A DNA stretch of 41,969 nt. It comes from Bacteroidales bacterium. Its GTDB lineage: Bacteria > Bacteroidota > Bacteroidia > Bacteroidales > JAQUTK01. The stretch lies in the NCBI GenBank assembly GCA_028691445.1, contig JAQUZH010000003.1, positions 1-41,969 of the forward strand. The letters are read 5' to 3'. The notes beneath the pieces are model-generated. The model had not been told where the DNA came from. It saw nothing but the letters and a program-made list of their open reading frames with translations, and did no database searches. Made by a program: the position numbers and the translations under genes. Shown here piece by piece: positions 16,385-25,534 of the stretch (the stretch's first letter is position 1; the number at the start of each line of letters is the position of its first letter).

Positions 16385-18210
16385 CAGTGTCTGCTTTCAA
16401 GATCCAGATAGAGGCTTTGCAGGAAGGCTTTTCCGTTCGTAAGGTTTGTGTCTGGAGACGAGCCTTCCGAAAGGATCACTTTCTTCGCCTGACAGTCATA
16501 GACTACCTTACTTTCAGGCGTCATGAAACCGAACCCATCGATAAATGAATAGAAAGCGAAGGGTTTCACTCCTTTCCCAAGGATGTTTTTGGCGAATGAA
16601 TAAGAGTCGGTATTCATTCCCAACTGAGCCAGCAAAGTGGGCGCTATGTCAATCTGTGAGGCCATCGTTTCGATTCGCTTCGGACCTTTGATCGCACCAC
16701 CCAGCCATACTACCGGAATGTCATACCTTTCGGGAATATGGTTCAGCATCGTTTTTGGATACTTCATGCCGTGGTCGGGGGTCAGGATAATAAGCGTATT
16801 GTCCCAAAGAGGAGATTTCTTGAATGTGTCCAGAAAGTCTCCCAAACAACTGTCTGAATAAGCGATGGAATTGAGGTAGGGATCGTCAAATTTCTTTGAT
16901 CCGGGAACTTTAAACGGTTCATGGCTACTTTGGGTAAGCATTGTTTTCAAGAAGGGTTGATGTGTCTCTTGGTTTAAATCTGCCTTTAATTTATCAAAGA
17001 CCAGATGATCATGTGCTCCCCATTTCGAGAGTTTGTCTTTCAACGGGAAGTCTTTATCTGAAATCCTGTTTTTATATCCTCCTGCGATCAGATACGACCG
17101 CATATTGGTGAAATCTTCATCTCCTCCGTAATAAAATTTCAGATCATATCCGGCTTCCTGCAAGTCTTTGGAGAAAAATGGCAGCGTCTGAGTCTTTGCA
17201 GGGTATCGCATGATCGAAGTCGTGGGCTGTCCGGGGTAGCCACTGAGTATGGATACGAGTCCGCGATCGGTACGGAAACTGCTGGCGTATACATTCGTAA
17301 ATAAGATACCCTCTTCGCAATACCTGTTCAGATTGGGTGCTACATCGGGCAGTCCGCCTAAGGGAGCAACAACCGTGGAGGAAAAACTCTCTAGGATAAT
17401 GAATAGGATGTTGGGACGATTGGTTTTCAGTAACGTGTCGGTATTTACATTCTCTGTTTGTAAAATCAATTGTTTGCGTGTTGCTTCAGCCTCTTCATTC
17501 TCCATGTAGCTGTAGCGCGACACATCAATCTTCTGACGGAAGAATGACTGCATGAAAAAGAACGTTGGATTGATAGCACAGTGATTGAGATACATCTTAT
17601 CGCTGAAATAGGCCTTTCCGATATTCATGGTTGAAACATTAAATCCCCCACGAATAGGGTAAAACAAACTGATCGTGCATAGGAAAAGAACGATGGGAGT
17701 TGCTACCCCAACCTTCGGATAATTGGTGAAATCGCGTTTGAAGAGATGTACAAACAAGTATAAGAAGCATACAAACATCAGAAGGAACAAAGTCACCTCA
17801 AAGAAAATCAGAGAAGTGGTCATACTCGCTGCCGCGTCTTTGGGAGTCTCCAGATAGAAAAACACTGTGTTGTCCAGGTGAAAACCCCAATAGGAATAGA
17901 GTTCAAGATCGACTGTATAGATCACCATTGCAATGAAAAGCGTAATGGCATGATAGCCCACGAATACTCTTTTGATCCATGTTGGCTTGATCCAGCAAGA
18001 GAGAATAAGTAATAATCCCGGAATAACACTGATATAACCGGCCATGGAAAAATCGAGTACTTTGCCATAATAAATGACTTTCAACCATTGAATAGGTTCG
18101 AAGTCGCCGGAGATGTTCCAGTGATAAAGCATGAAGAATGGTTTCATTATCGCAAAGAGGATGACCCAATAGATAAAATACTTTACGAACGAGAGGATAC
18201 GCCTTTTCAT
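16384..18210 (-). CDS. LTA-synthase-like membrane sulfatase-fold transferase
   Basis: 608 aa. Five membrane segments lie in residues ~8-190, followed by an extracytoplasmic alkaline-phosphatase/sulfatase-like domain (~265-560). Metal and nucleophile sites follow LTA synthase: NILFIILES (Glu274), SSFRTDRG (Thr314 as nucleophile) and LTPDHGMKYP near 480. Relatives in this COG1368 group transfer phosphoglycerol or phosphoethanolamine to glycans or lipids; Bacteroidetes lack lipoteichoic acid, so the acceptor is probably another envelope glycan or lipid (inference). It is first of an operon with yraN and birA and has a perfect -7 box 23 bp upstream. Confidence 0.9.
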   Translation of the reverse strand: MKRRILSFVKYFIYWVILFAIMKPFFMLYHWNISGDFEPIQWLKVIYYGKVLDFSMAGYISVIPGLLLILSCWIKPTWIKRVFVGYHAITLFIAMVIYTVDLELYSYWGFHLDNTVFFYLETPKDAAASMTTSLIFFEVTLFLLMFVCFLYLFVHLFKRDFTNYPKVGVATPIVLFLCTISLFYPIRGGFNVSTMNIGKAYFSDKMYLNHCAINPTFFFMQSFFRQKIDVSRYSYMENEEAEATRKQLILQTENVNTDTLLKTNRPNILFIILESFSSTVVAPLGGLPDVAPNLNRYCEEGILFTNVYASSFRTDRGLVSILSGYPGQPTTSIMRYPAKTQTLPFFSKDLQEAGYDLKFYYGGDEDFTNMRSYLIAGGYKNRISDKDFPLKDKLSKWGAHDHLVFDKLKADLNQETHQPFLKTMLTQSSHEPFKVPGSKKFDDPYLNSIAYSDSCLGDFLDTFKKSPLWDNTLIILTPDHGMKYPKTMLNHIPERYDIPVVWLGGAIKGPKRIETMASQIDIAPTLLAQLGMNTDSYSFAKNILGKGVKPFAFYSFIDGFGFMTPESKVVYDCQAKKVILSEGSSPDTNLTNGKAFLQSLYLDLESRH

Positions 18211-18232
18211 TGATGTCTGTTTTTAAGTTGCG

Positions 18233-18240
18233 CAAAAGTA
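18233..18240 (-). promoter_or_regulatory. -7 box (TACTTTTG) for the sulfatase-yraN-birA operon
   Basis: A perfect TAnnTTTG on the minus strand, 22 bp before the start. No -33 TTTG at standard spacing. Confidence 0.6.
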
Positions 18241-18283
18241 CTCAAAATATATTATTTGCGCCTCTCTTATGGTTTGGAAATAA

Positions 18284-18327
18284 GAAAACAGCCACCAGAC
18301 ATTTCAGCTGAATGTCTGGTGGCTGTT
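18284..18327 (-). terminator. Terminator after the papain-like protein gene
   Basis: A perfect 17-bp stem (18287-18303 with 18311-18327) and 7-nt loop are followed on the minus strand by TTTTCTTATTTCC. It lies 30 bp past the stop and separates this gene from the next minus-strand operon. Confidence 0.92.
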
Positions 18328-18356
18328 GAATAATGAGGGATCAAAGGGCTATTCTA

Positions 18357-21300
18357 TTATTTGAAAACGATCTTGTGGCTTTCCGTTTGATCGATAGTAA
18401 GAATATAGAAGTTGTCTTTCAGATTTTCTTTTGATATAGAGAAGTGATTGTTTTCTCCTGTAACTTGATATTCAGTTTCTCCAAGCATATTGACAAAAGT
18501 CAACGTGTGTTTGTCTGTGTTGTTCAAAAGAATCTCAATAGAAGATGGAGTCTGAATAATTGTCGTTCCATTCTCTGACACTTTCATTTCGTCTGTTTCT
18601 ACTCCTGTGGTAAAGAGGGCATGAGAAGATGTTTTGAAATAGATCGGCAATTGATTGACTACAAAATATTCAACCACCATCACTTCATATTCAGTAAGAG
18701 GCTCTAATCCGGTTACTGTATAGTTGCTTGACGTGCTGTTGCCCACACAGTAATAGCCGCTTCCTTCCAGTTTGCTGCCCGGAGCTGTCCAGTCTGCGCT
18801 TGCAGTATAGGTCACTTCATCGGTTGGGAAACCACCGTTCTCATTTGCTTTCTTAATGAAGACAGCGCGTTTTGAGCCAAGTCCTTTCGAGCAACTGATC
18901 GCAACACTGGTTGGATTCTCTTCTGTTATCGTTGTTTGTATTCTTGTTGCATCAACTGAAAGATTGAATGCACCTGATTTTACCCAAGCATCACCGTCAG
19001 GACCGAAGTTTACGCGGGATCCGGCGTGTTTGTTCATCGCATCTTCCACATTTCCGCTAATCTGATCAAATCTATAATAGACCTCCAAACCAGGATATGC
19101 GTCCATATTCTCAATTGGGCCGGATATGGTTTCAATCAGTTCGGCAGGAGTTCGTGCCACACTCCAGATCCTGAATTCATCGACAATGCCGCGGATGGTT
19201 TTTGCATTGTCACATCCGATCTTAAATCCATTGATCCATTGTGGAGCTTCTTTTAATGTAAATGTTTTGGATGTAACTTTCATCCCATTTTTGTAGATGG
19301 TTCCTTTACCGTTATCAAATACAAAAGCATAATGACTCCACTCTCCAATGGTAATTATCGGCGAAGACAACATCAGGTTGCTGTTATCAAACGTTACTTT
19401 CAATTTCCCATCTGTCGTGGTTTGCATTAAGATTGTACCGGATGCATCGCCCATCTGTTGGCCATCCGCGATATTTCCTGATGGGTTCATCCACCATTCA
19501 ATGGTAAATTCCTTCAACGGTGACTCATTGAAGATATCTTCAATCTGAACATAATCATTGGAGCCGTCAAAGCTCAGGGCATTTCCTCCTCCCGGATTGA
19601 GTACGGTAATCAGATTCTTATTCGTGATTTGATTACTTCCAGCCTTATTTTCCACAATCAATGTCACAGAGTATGTTCCTGGTTTTGTAAATACAACGGA
19701 TGGATTCTGTTCTGTCAGGACTTTGGTTTGTTCGCCTTCAATGATCCATTTCCATGCGGATGGTTCATTGAGACTTTTATCCGTAAACTGAATTTTCTCG
19801 CCTGTCAGGATAGCGTGTTTATCTGCCTCAAAGTCTGCTGTCGGGATGATGTTCAATACGTCAATCGCATTTTCCCTGACAATAGAATCTTTGCCGGAAG
19901 GATTTGTTGCTACCAATCGTACGGTATGTTTTCCTGCTTGTGAATAGGTCGTGTAAGCATGGAGCCCTGTGGCTTCTGCAGGTGTACCTCCATCAAAATA
20001 CCAGTGATACTCGCAGAAATCTCCTTTTGTCAGATTGATAAAACCAATTCTTTCCCCCACGCTTACACCCGAGTAAGAGGGCACAAAGTTTGCTTTAGGA
20101 AGAGGCAGTGCTTCAATGACGATTTGTTGGACAATGGTATCCGCTATACTGCTATTTAATGCAATTAATGAGATGTCATAGATGCCTGGCCTCTCAAAAC
20201 AAACGGTCGGATTGGCAAGGTCCTTATTGATAAGACCTCCTTCCGGAGCATTCCAGACAAATGATGTTGCGCCATCACTTGACGTGTTGATTAATTGCAG
20301 CACTTTGCCCGGATACAAACCTTCAACAGGCAGTTCAAAACCAGCAATAACCTCTGTGAGGGTTGCGCTGCCTGAAACTGCTGTTTGTGGGGTCATTGAA
20401 TGATCTGAACTAACAAACACAGCGTGATTATTGCCTTTGCAATCAATCAGTTTTCCGTTAATTGTATCCATCTTGTAATAGCCAATCAGGTTCGATTCTC
20501 GTGAAGGATTAGCAATTTCGTTGTTTTTAAAACTGCTGATTTGATTTCTGGTACGAGCTGTATTCCATACCCGAAATTCATCAATCTCACCTTGTATTCC
20601 CGCTCCAAGTCCTGTGTTTCCAACATAAAAATTACTAATATCACTGATACCATTCCGGTTAGCAAATGATTTACTGCCGGCAAGCAGTCCGTTTACGTAC
20701 AAAGTAATTGTTGGTCCGTTCACAACAACGGCGATGTGTGACCACTGATTCGTAGTAATAGAACCTCCATAAAAACGTTCTGATGTTGAGTAACCAACAC
20801 AGATGGTTTTGTCTGAATTAAAATGCATCAGGAATGTACCCCAACCAGGGCCAATGTGCCAGTTCCAATTGGTAACCAGACTTGGCTTTGCCCAAAATTC
20901 TATCGTGAATTTGGACAAAGGCTGGTTAAAGAGTTCAGGTATAATGATACCGGCATTAGAAAACTTGACCGCATGACTATCCTCAATAATTATCTGCCGG
21001 AGTACCTTTTCTGATAAGTCTGACTCTCTTATTTTGCCATTGATGAAATAAATCGCACTTACCTGGTAACTCGATCCTTCCGGAGAATTGCTGTCCGAAA
21101 AGGTCGTTTCTGAGACAGGAAGATTGTCAGCAAGAAGTATTCCCTGCCGATAGACACGATATCCTTTCAATTCGAAAACGCTCTTTTCCGGAGCACTCCA
21201 TTCCAGAGATGTAACACTTCTTGAATTTTGCACCAATGAGAGGTTTGTCGGTCTGTTTAATGGAGTTCCCGGTACTACAACAGAAAGAATAGTCTGTTGC

Positions 21301-22697
21301 CCATTATTTAAGATTTGTACGTTACGGTTGCCAAAAGGAATCTCAAGTCCGGAGTCATCCAGTTCATAATTCATAATTGCACAGGAATCGATAGTGCCGA
21401 CTCCTGTTGAACCGGTCTTGGTAGATACAATAAAGAAATATTTTAGAGGCTTTGTTTGGTCAGAATAGTTAGACAGATCTGTCAGGTCATATCCAAACTT
21501 CATCGATTCATAGTGCATGCCGTTTTTCCATCGTCCAAGCATAGGAGCTTCGTTGCCTGCATATTTAAAGTGATGCATATCTACGGTCTTCTCCGGTTTT
21601 GTTGCAGACGTATCTTGTGATATTCCGACAGAGAGCATTATCTGATTACGGATCGTATAGTTCATAGAGATTTTAATAGTTCGTTTTGGCGCATAATCCT
21701 TGCGAATGTGCTCTACACCGGCTGTAATCCATGAACCCCATACTTTTGTTTCTGTGTTATAAGTAATACGGGCATTCTTATACGGACAGTAAACAAAACC
21801 ATTATTACACCAGCCATCACTCCATGAGTTAGCTATAATCCAGGCACCTTTTTCATCCTCTTGAATAGTGCCGTCTTCATTCAGGTCAATTTCAATATCA
21901 TCATCATAACCCACAAAGGTCATTGCGTGATCATAGCCCGGTCCCCAGTATTTCATGTAATATTTTCCGGCTTCATACGATCCGGCAGGTATAGTTGCTG
22001 TAGTACAACCAGATATTCCAACACCAAATCCTGCAATCCCTCCTGAATGAAAACTTGTATCCCCCCAGTGGTTCCAGAGCCATTGCTTTAAAAGTTCACG
22101 GTTCTCCTCATATTGCAAACTTCCTATTGAACTGCTTCCCTTCATGCGATTGAACATCGCACTGTACCATTTATCGTATCCTTGCATCCATCCAAACAGA
22201 TCCTCATTTGTTTGGTTTCCAAACAATCCTGAATATGTTTTTCCTCCATAAACCACCGAATTTGGGATGCCATTAGCCAATGCCATCTCTTCTTTTCCGG
22301 AATTGTGATTGGTAAGCAGCCAGGTAAAGTGAGTTGGATAAATATTTTCGGGCAGAGAGCCATTCACATTTCGATAAGAGTTGATCTCATGTGTAAATTG
22401 ATATCCAATTGCACTGGCAGATCCGCACGATCCGCCATCTTGATTGAAAATGGGAGGAAAAAAGCCATCTGTCGCATTGTTGACTTTTCGTGGACGCGAT
22501 TCTCCAATGGATCTGCGATGCTTCAGTATGGATTGATAGAACTGTAGCTGCTTGTTTGAAGGTTTTGGCAGTGGCGTATAATCCGTATACTTGTTGCGAT
22601 CAACGATGATGCTGTCTTCTTTTGTAGGTGTGTTTTGAGCTGACAGACCAGATAAGAAAAAGAAGAATGTGATTAGAAAGAAGAGATTTTTTTTCAT
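18357..22697 (-). CDS. T9SS-secreted papain-like (C1A) protease with FN3, LamG and PKD modules
   Basis: 1446 aa. Signal peptide 1-20 (cleaved after LSA). Residues ~70-330 are a papain-type peptidase: Gln86 and Cys91 in NQDGGSCGSAS, His257 in YDHAMTFVGY, Asn290 in WIIANSWSDGW. Between His and Asn lies an EF-hand-like loop, DLNEDGTIQEDE (271-282). Then an FN3-like domain (~477-570), LamG-like (~575-722), about three PKD repeats (~790-1035), a second LamG (~1036-1190), a further FN3-like stretch, and a T9SS type A domain (~1366-1446, ending NFYILTIDQTESHKIVFK). There is no obvious long pro-region beyond residues 21-75. I infer an extracellular or surface-attached protease that binds glycans or matrix. 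It has its own perfect promoter and terminator. Confidence 0.92.
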   Translation of the reverse strand: MKKNLFFLITFFFFLSGLSAQNTPTKEDSIIVDRNKYTDYTPLPKPSNKQLQFYQSILKHRRSIGESRPRKVNNATDGFFPPIFNQDGGSCGSASAIGYQFTHEINSYRNVNGSLPENIYPTHFTWLLTNHNSGKEEMALANGIPNSVVYGGKTYSGLFGNQTNEDLFGWMQGYDKWYSAMFNRMKGSSSIGSLQYEENRELLKQWLWNHWGDTSFHSGGIAGFGVGISGCTTATIPAGSYEAGKYYMKYWGPGYDHAMTFVGYDDDIEIDLNEDGTIQEDEKGAWIIANSWSDGWCNNGFVYCPYKNARITYNTETKVWGSWITAGVEHIRKDYAPKRTIKISMNYTIRNQIMLSVGISQDTSATKPEKTVDMHHFKYAGNEAPMLGRWKNGMHYESMKFGYDLTDLSNYSDQTKPLKYFFIVSTKTGSTGVGTIDSCAIMNYELDDSGLEIPFGNRNVQILNNGQQTILSVVVPGTPLNRPTNLSLVQNSRSVTSLEWSAPEKSVFELKGYRVYRQGILLADNLPVSETTFSDSNSPEGSSYQVSAIYFINGKIRESDLSEKVLRQIIIEDSHAVKFSNAGIIIPELFNQPLSKFTIEFWAKPSLVTNWNWHIGPGWGTFLMHFNSDKTICVGYSTSERFYGGSITTNQWSHIAVVVNGPTITLYVNGLLAGSKSFANRNGISDISNFYVGNTGLGAGIQGEIDEFRVWNTARTRNQISSFKNNEIANPSRESNLIGYYKMDTINGKLIDCKGNNHAVFVSSDHSMTPQTAVSGSATLTEVIAGFELPVEGLYPGKVLQLINTSSDGATSFVWNAPEGGLINKDLANPTVCFERPGIYDISLIALNSSIADTIVQQIVIEALPLPKANFVPSYSGVSVGERIGFINLTKGDFCEYHWYFDGGTPAEATGLHAYTTYSQAGKHTVRLVATNPSGKDSIVRENAIDVLNIIPTADFEADKHAILTGEKIQFTDKSLNEPSAWKWIIEGEQTKVLTEQNPSVVFTKPGTYSVTLIVENKAGSNQITNKNLITVLNPGGGNALSFDGSNDYVQIEDIFNESPLKEFTIEWWMNPSGNIADGQQMGDASGTILMQTTTDGKLKVTFDNSNLMLSSPIITIGEWSHYAFVFDNGKGTIYKNGMKVTSKTFTLKEAPQWINGFKIGCDNAKTIRGIVDEFRIWSVARTPAELIETISGPIENMDAYPGLEVYYRFDQISGNVEDAMNKHAGSRVNFGPDGDAWVKSGAFNLSVDATRIQTTITEENPTSVAISCSKGLGSKRAVFIKKANENGGFPTDEVTYTASADWTAPGSKLEGSGYYCVGNSTSSNYTVTGLEPLTEYEVMVVEYFVVNQLPIYFKTSSHALFTTGVETDEMKVSENGTTIIQTPSSIEILLNNTDKHTLTFVNMLGETEYQVTGENNHFSISKENLKDNFYILTIDQTESHKIVFK

Positions 22698-22759
22698 GAT
22701 TTAATTTGTTATAGAGAACAGTATAAAAAAAGTATTGTCATTGGGTATGAATCTTGTAG

Positions 22760-22790
22760 CAAAGGTAATTGCATTTTTATCATGCACAAA
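22760..22790 (-). promoter_or_regulatory. Consensus promoter TTTG-N19-TACCTTTG for the protease
   Basis: On the minus strand TTTG (22790-22787) and TACCTTTG (22767-22760) are exactly 19 bp apart. The -33 element overlaps the end of the terminator of the upstream GH35 gene. The leader is about 55 nt. Confidence 0.85.
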
Positions 22791-22828
22791 AAAGGTGGGA
22801 GTCAATTTTTATTGCTCCCACCTTTTTG
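22788..22828 (-). terminator. Terminator after the GH35 gene
   Basis: A 13-bp stem (22789-22801 with 22815-22827), extended inward by CAAT/ATTG past a bulge, lies 20 bp after the stop. The A/T ends provide a T-run on either strand. Confidence 0.9.
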
Positions 22829-22847
22829 TCTGAAAAAGAATTTGCAC

Positions 22848-25190
22848 CTATAATTTAAAAGGCTCAGTCTTCAGGTATATCTTGTAATCTTTGATAATTC
22901 CAGGGTAATCAGCTTGTGGTCGAGGCAGATAACGGAATCCGGAGACTTTATAGACGCCACCTAAATCAATAATGATCTGATGCGGAAATCCTGCTTTTTT
23001 ATCAGACCAGTTTGTATGCCAAAAAGTAGATTCTTGCATGTCATATACTTTCTCTGCATCGGCATTTGCGGCACTACTCTCTTCGCTGTCTGCGTAAAAA
23101 ATCGACCAGTTTTGTCTAGAGATGGATTTGTTGTTTTCGTCTTGGATGTACAGTTCGGCAATGGAAGCGAAGCCGTCATTTTTGAAACTGCTACATGCCT
23201 CCAGGCAGAAGTAACGTGCCTCGTACGTTTTGTCGAAACGAATCTCCTGCCAAGTATTTCCGGGAGCAAAAGAGGCTGCTTTTACAGGCTTCTCTTTGCT
23301 TAAATCCAGATTTTGTCCTTCTTTGCGGTGTTGAATCTTCTTGTCTAAGACAAGCTTGTCAAGGATAGGCTTGCTCAATCCGCTTACTGTTTGGGTTTGT
23401 GGTCCTTCCAGATCGAGGATGATAATTTCGTTCTTTCCTTTTTTCAACCAACAGCCCGGCATGTATAATGTTTGCTGTGGCCCAATTTTCCAGAAGCGTC
23501 CGATATTATATCCATTGACCCATACCATTCCTTTTCCCCAACTAGATACATCCAAAAAGGTATCACCGGTTTTGTCGAGTTTGAATGATCCGCGATACCA
23601 GGCTGGCTGACCATCTGCAGCTTTCTTTTCAAACTTCACTGCTTTCTGGAATTTGTAATCCACCGGGAAATTATAAACCTCCCAGTTTTTCAGTTCAGAA
23701 GAACCTGTTTCGGTAATGAGCTGTACACTTTTTGTAATCCCTTTTCTGTCAATGATGCCTTCACCATAGTTCACACGTCCGGTCGCTTCAACCAAAATAT
23801 TGAGCACTGCTTCTTTGCTTATCGCAGGCAGAGTCACTGTTTTTTCGCCCAGACGTCGATCGAGTTTACCAATCCGTTTTCCATCCACAAAAATCAGAGC
23901 CCAGTCATGTACTTCATCAATGCTAAGCATGCGCTGTCCTGAAGAAGCTGCTATCTTGGTCCGGTAAAGAATGCGTCCCCATCCCTGATCAAACATCTCC
24001 ATAGATTGTATCTCTGCTGATTGATTTGCTTTCGGAAGGTTCTCAAAAAGTGGTGCCACTTCTTCCAATGAGAATGATGGAATCTCCATAACAGGGATAG
24101 CATTCGGTGTTTCGGGTAATGTTTCTCCTTTGTTCAGATAGTTCGAAAGCAAGCTACGAACAGCAAAATACTTCTCTGTTGTTGTTCCGGATTCACTGAT
24201 TGGAGCATCATAATCATAGGAAGTACACATCGTTGAATAAGGTGGAGTATTCGCTCCTCCCCATTGTCCAAAAGTTGTTCCCCCGTGAGCCATGTATAGA
24301 CTAAAGGAGATTCCCCGATCAAGCATATCTTTCATACTGCCACAGAGACTTTCTGTTGAACGCGTTTCATGAGGGCGTCCCCAATGATCAAACCACCCAG
24401 ACCAATATTCACTACACATCAACGGGGTGTTAGGTTGTTCTTGTTGTAAGGTTCTGAATTGATCATCAATATTTGATCCTGCACCAAAATTGAGCGTGCA
24501 GAGTACGCTGTCCAAGACAGTTTCTCTGTAGTTTGAACTCCATGCACAAGTGAAAAGTTGTACATCATCAAATCCTGCGTTAACTACAGCTTGCTTCACT
24601 TGTTTCATGTATTCTTTATCTCTTCCAAAGCTGGGATATTCATTTTCAACCTGCACCATAATAATATTGCCACCTTTGTTGATCTGCATGGGAGCTAGTT
24701 CTTTGGCTACTTCTTTTAGAAATTTGCTCATGCTTTCCATGAAGTAGGTATCTTCTTTCGTTCGTACCTTAATCTCTTTTTTCTTTAGAAGCCACCAGGG
24801 GAGTCCTCCCATATCCCATTCTGCACATACGTATGGACCCGGACGCAAGATGATGTACATGCCGTGTTTTTGGGCAAGTTTACAAAAGGCTTTCAAGTCA
24901 TTTTGGCCGCTAAAGTTATAGACTCCTTCCTGCTGTTCGTGCAGATTCCAGAAGACATAAAGGCAGATGGTGTTCATCCCCATCGACTTGCACATCTCAA
25001 TACGATGCTCCCAATATTCCTTGGGAATTCGAGGGTAGTGAAGTTCGGCTGCTCTGATCACAAATGGTTCGCCGTTCATTAAAAATTCTTTTTGGCCAAG
25101 CGCAAATGTGTCTTTGCTTTGTATTTTTGAACTGCATGATTCAGAAATAAAAGCGAGTAGAAAGAGAAAGAGGATTGATAATTTTCTCAT
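22848..25190 (-). CDS. GH35 beta-galactosidase, exported, with C-terminal discoidin-like domain
   Basis: 780 aa. The N-terminus is a hydrophobic signal with Cys19 (ISESC), a relaxed lipobox, so probably a lipoprotein. The catalytic TIM barrel (~30-350) has the GH35 marks RPGPYVCAEWDMGGLPWW (116-133), acid/base Glu184 in QVENEYPSFG and nucleophile Glu261 in CSEYWSGWFDHWG. Beta-sandwich domains (~400-620) hold GKGMVWVNGYNIGRFW. Residues ~640-778 resemble an F5/8 type C (discoidin) domain with FHTNWSD-like and IIIDLGGVYKVSGFRYLPR motifs. It releases terminal beta-galactose from host or plant glycans at the cell surface or periplasm. It has its own consensus promoter and terminator; no SusC/D neighbours. 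Confidence 0.95.
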   Translation of the reverse strand: MRKLSILFLFLLAFISESCSSKIQSKDTFALGQKEFLMNGEPFVIRAAELHYPRIPKEYWEHRIEMCKSMGMNTICLYVFWNLHEQQEGVYNFSGQNDLKAFCKLAQKHGMYIILRPGPYVCAEWDMGGLPWWLLKKKEIKVRTKEDTYFMESMSKFLKEVAKELAPMQINKGGNIIMVQVENEYPSFGRDKEYMKQVKQAVVNAGFDDVQLFTCAWSSNYRETVLDSVLCTLNFGAGSNIDDQFRTLQQEQPNTPLMCSEYWSGWFDHWGRPHETRSTESLCGSMKDMLDRGISFSLYMAHGGTTFGQWGGANTPPYSTMCTSYDYDAPISESGTTTEKYFAVRSLLSNYLNKGETLPETPNAIPVMEIPSFSLEEVAPLFENLPKANQSAEIQSMEMFDQGWGRILYRTKIAASSGQRMLSIDEVHDWALIFVDGKRIGKLDRRLGEKTVTLPAISKEAVLNILVEATGRVNYGEGIIDRKGITKSVQLITETGSSELKNWEVYNFPVDYKFQKAVKFEKKAADGQPAWYRGSFKLDKTGDTFLDVSSWGKGMVWVNGYNIGRFWKIGPQQTLYMPGCWLKKGKNEIIILDLEGPQTQTVSGLSKPILDKLVLDKKIQHRKEGQNLDLSKEKPVKAASFAPGNTWQEIRFDKTYEARYFCLEACSSFKNDGFASIAELYIQDENNKSISRQNWSIFYADSEESSAANADAEKVYDMQESTFWHTNWSDKKAGFPHQIIIDLGGVYKVSGFRYLPRPQADYPGIIKDYKIYLKTEPFKL

Positions 25191-25217
25191 GACTGATTGG
25201 GATTAATTATTTGGATC

Positions 25218-25248
25218 CAAAGGTATGGAATTTCACTCTTAATTCAAA
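25218..25248 (-). promoter_or_regulatory. Consensus promoter TTTG-N19-TACCTTTG for the GH35 gene
   Basis: On the minus strand TTTG (25248-25245) and TACCTTTG (25225-25218) are exactly 19 bp apart, the ideal Bacteroidetes spacing, about 28 bp before the ATG. Confidence 0.85.
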
Positions 25249-25489
25249 GAATTTTAAAACCTGCTGACTCTTTTATGAAAAGATAATGATTTTTGAGTCA
25301 ATCACAGAGATTCGTATCGTGTGATATCAAATTTATATTTATCTTTGCTGCCTAATTCTACAAATTGAAAGGCTAGTAATATTTTTTTGAAGACTAGAAT
25401 CCTAGCAAGCACGATTTCGAATAGTATCTTCTCTTTTTTGTGAAAAAGCTATTTTTGGATCATATTGCCATGATTTCTTTGCATTTATA
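25249..25489. other. Intergenic DNA between divergent promoters
   Basis: About 240 bp of AT-rich DNA with no gene. It contains two more + strand -7-like boxes, TATCTTTG (25340-25347) and TATTTTTG (25450-25457), without good -33 partners; these could be alternative starts for the downstream gene. Confidence 0.5.
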
Positions 25490-25519
25490 TTGTGTCGTTT
25501 ATTTAATAATGTACCTTTG
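25490..25519 (+). promoter_or_regulatory. Promoter TTG-N19-TACCTTTG for the T9SS multidomain gene
   Basis: A perfect -7 box (25512-25519) has TTG (25490-25492) exactly 19 bp upstream. The ATG is 15 bp further on, giving a very short leader; the second ATG (25559) would give a more usual one. Confidence 0.75.
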
Positions 25520-25534
25520 CAGCGCTAAAAAATA

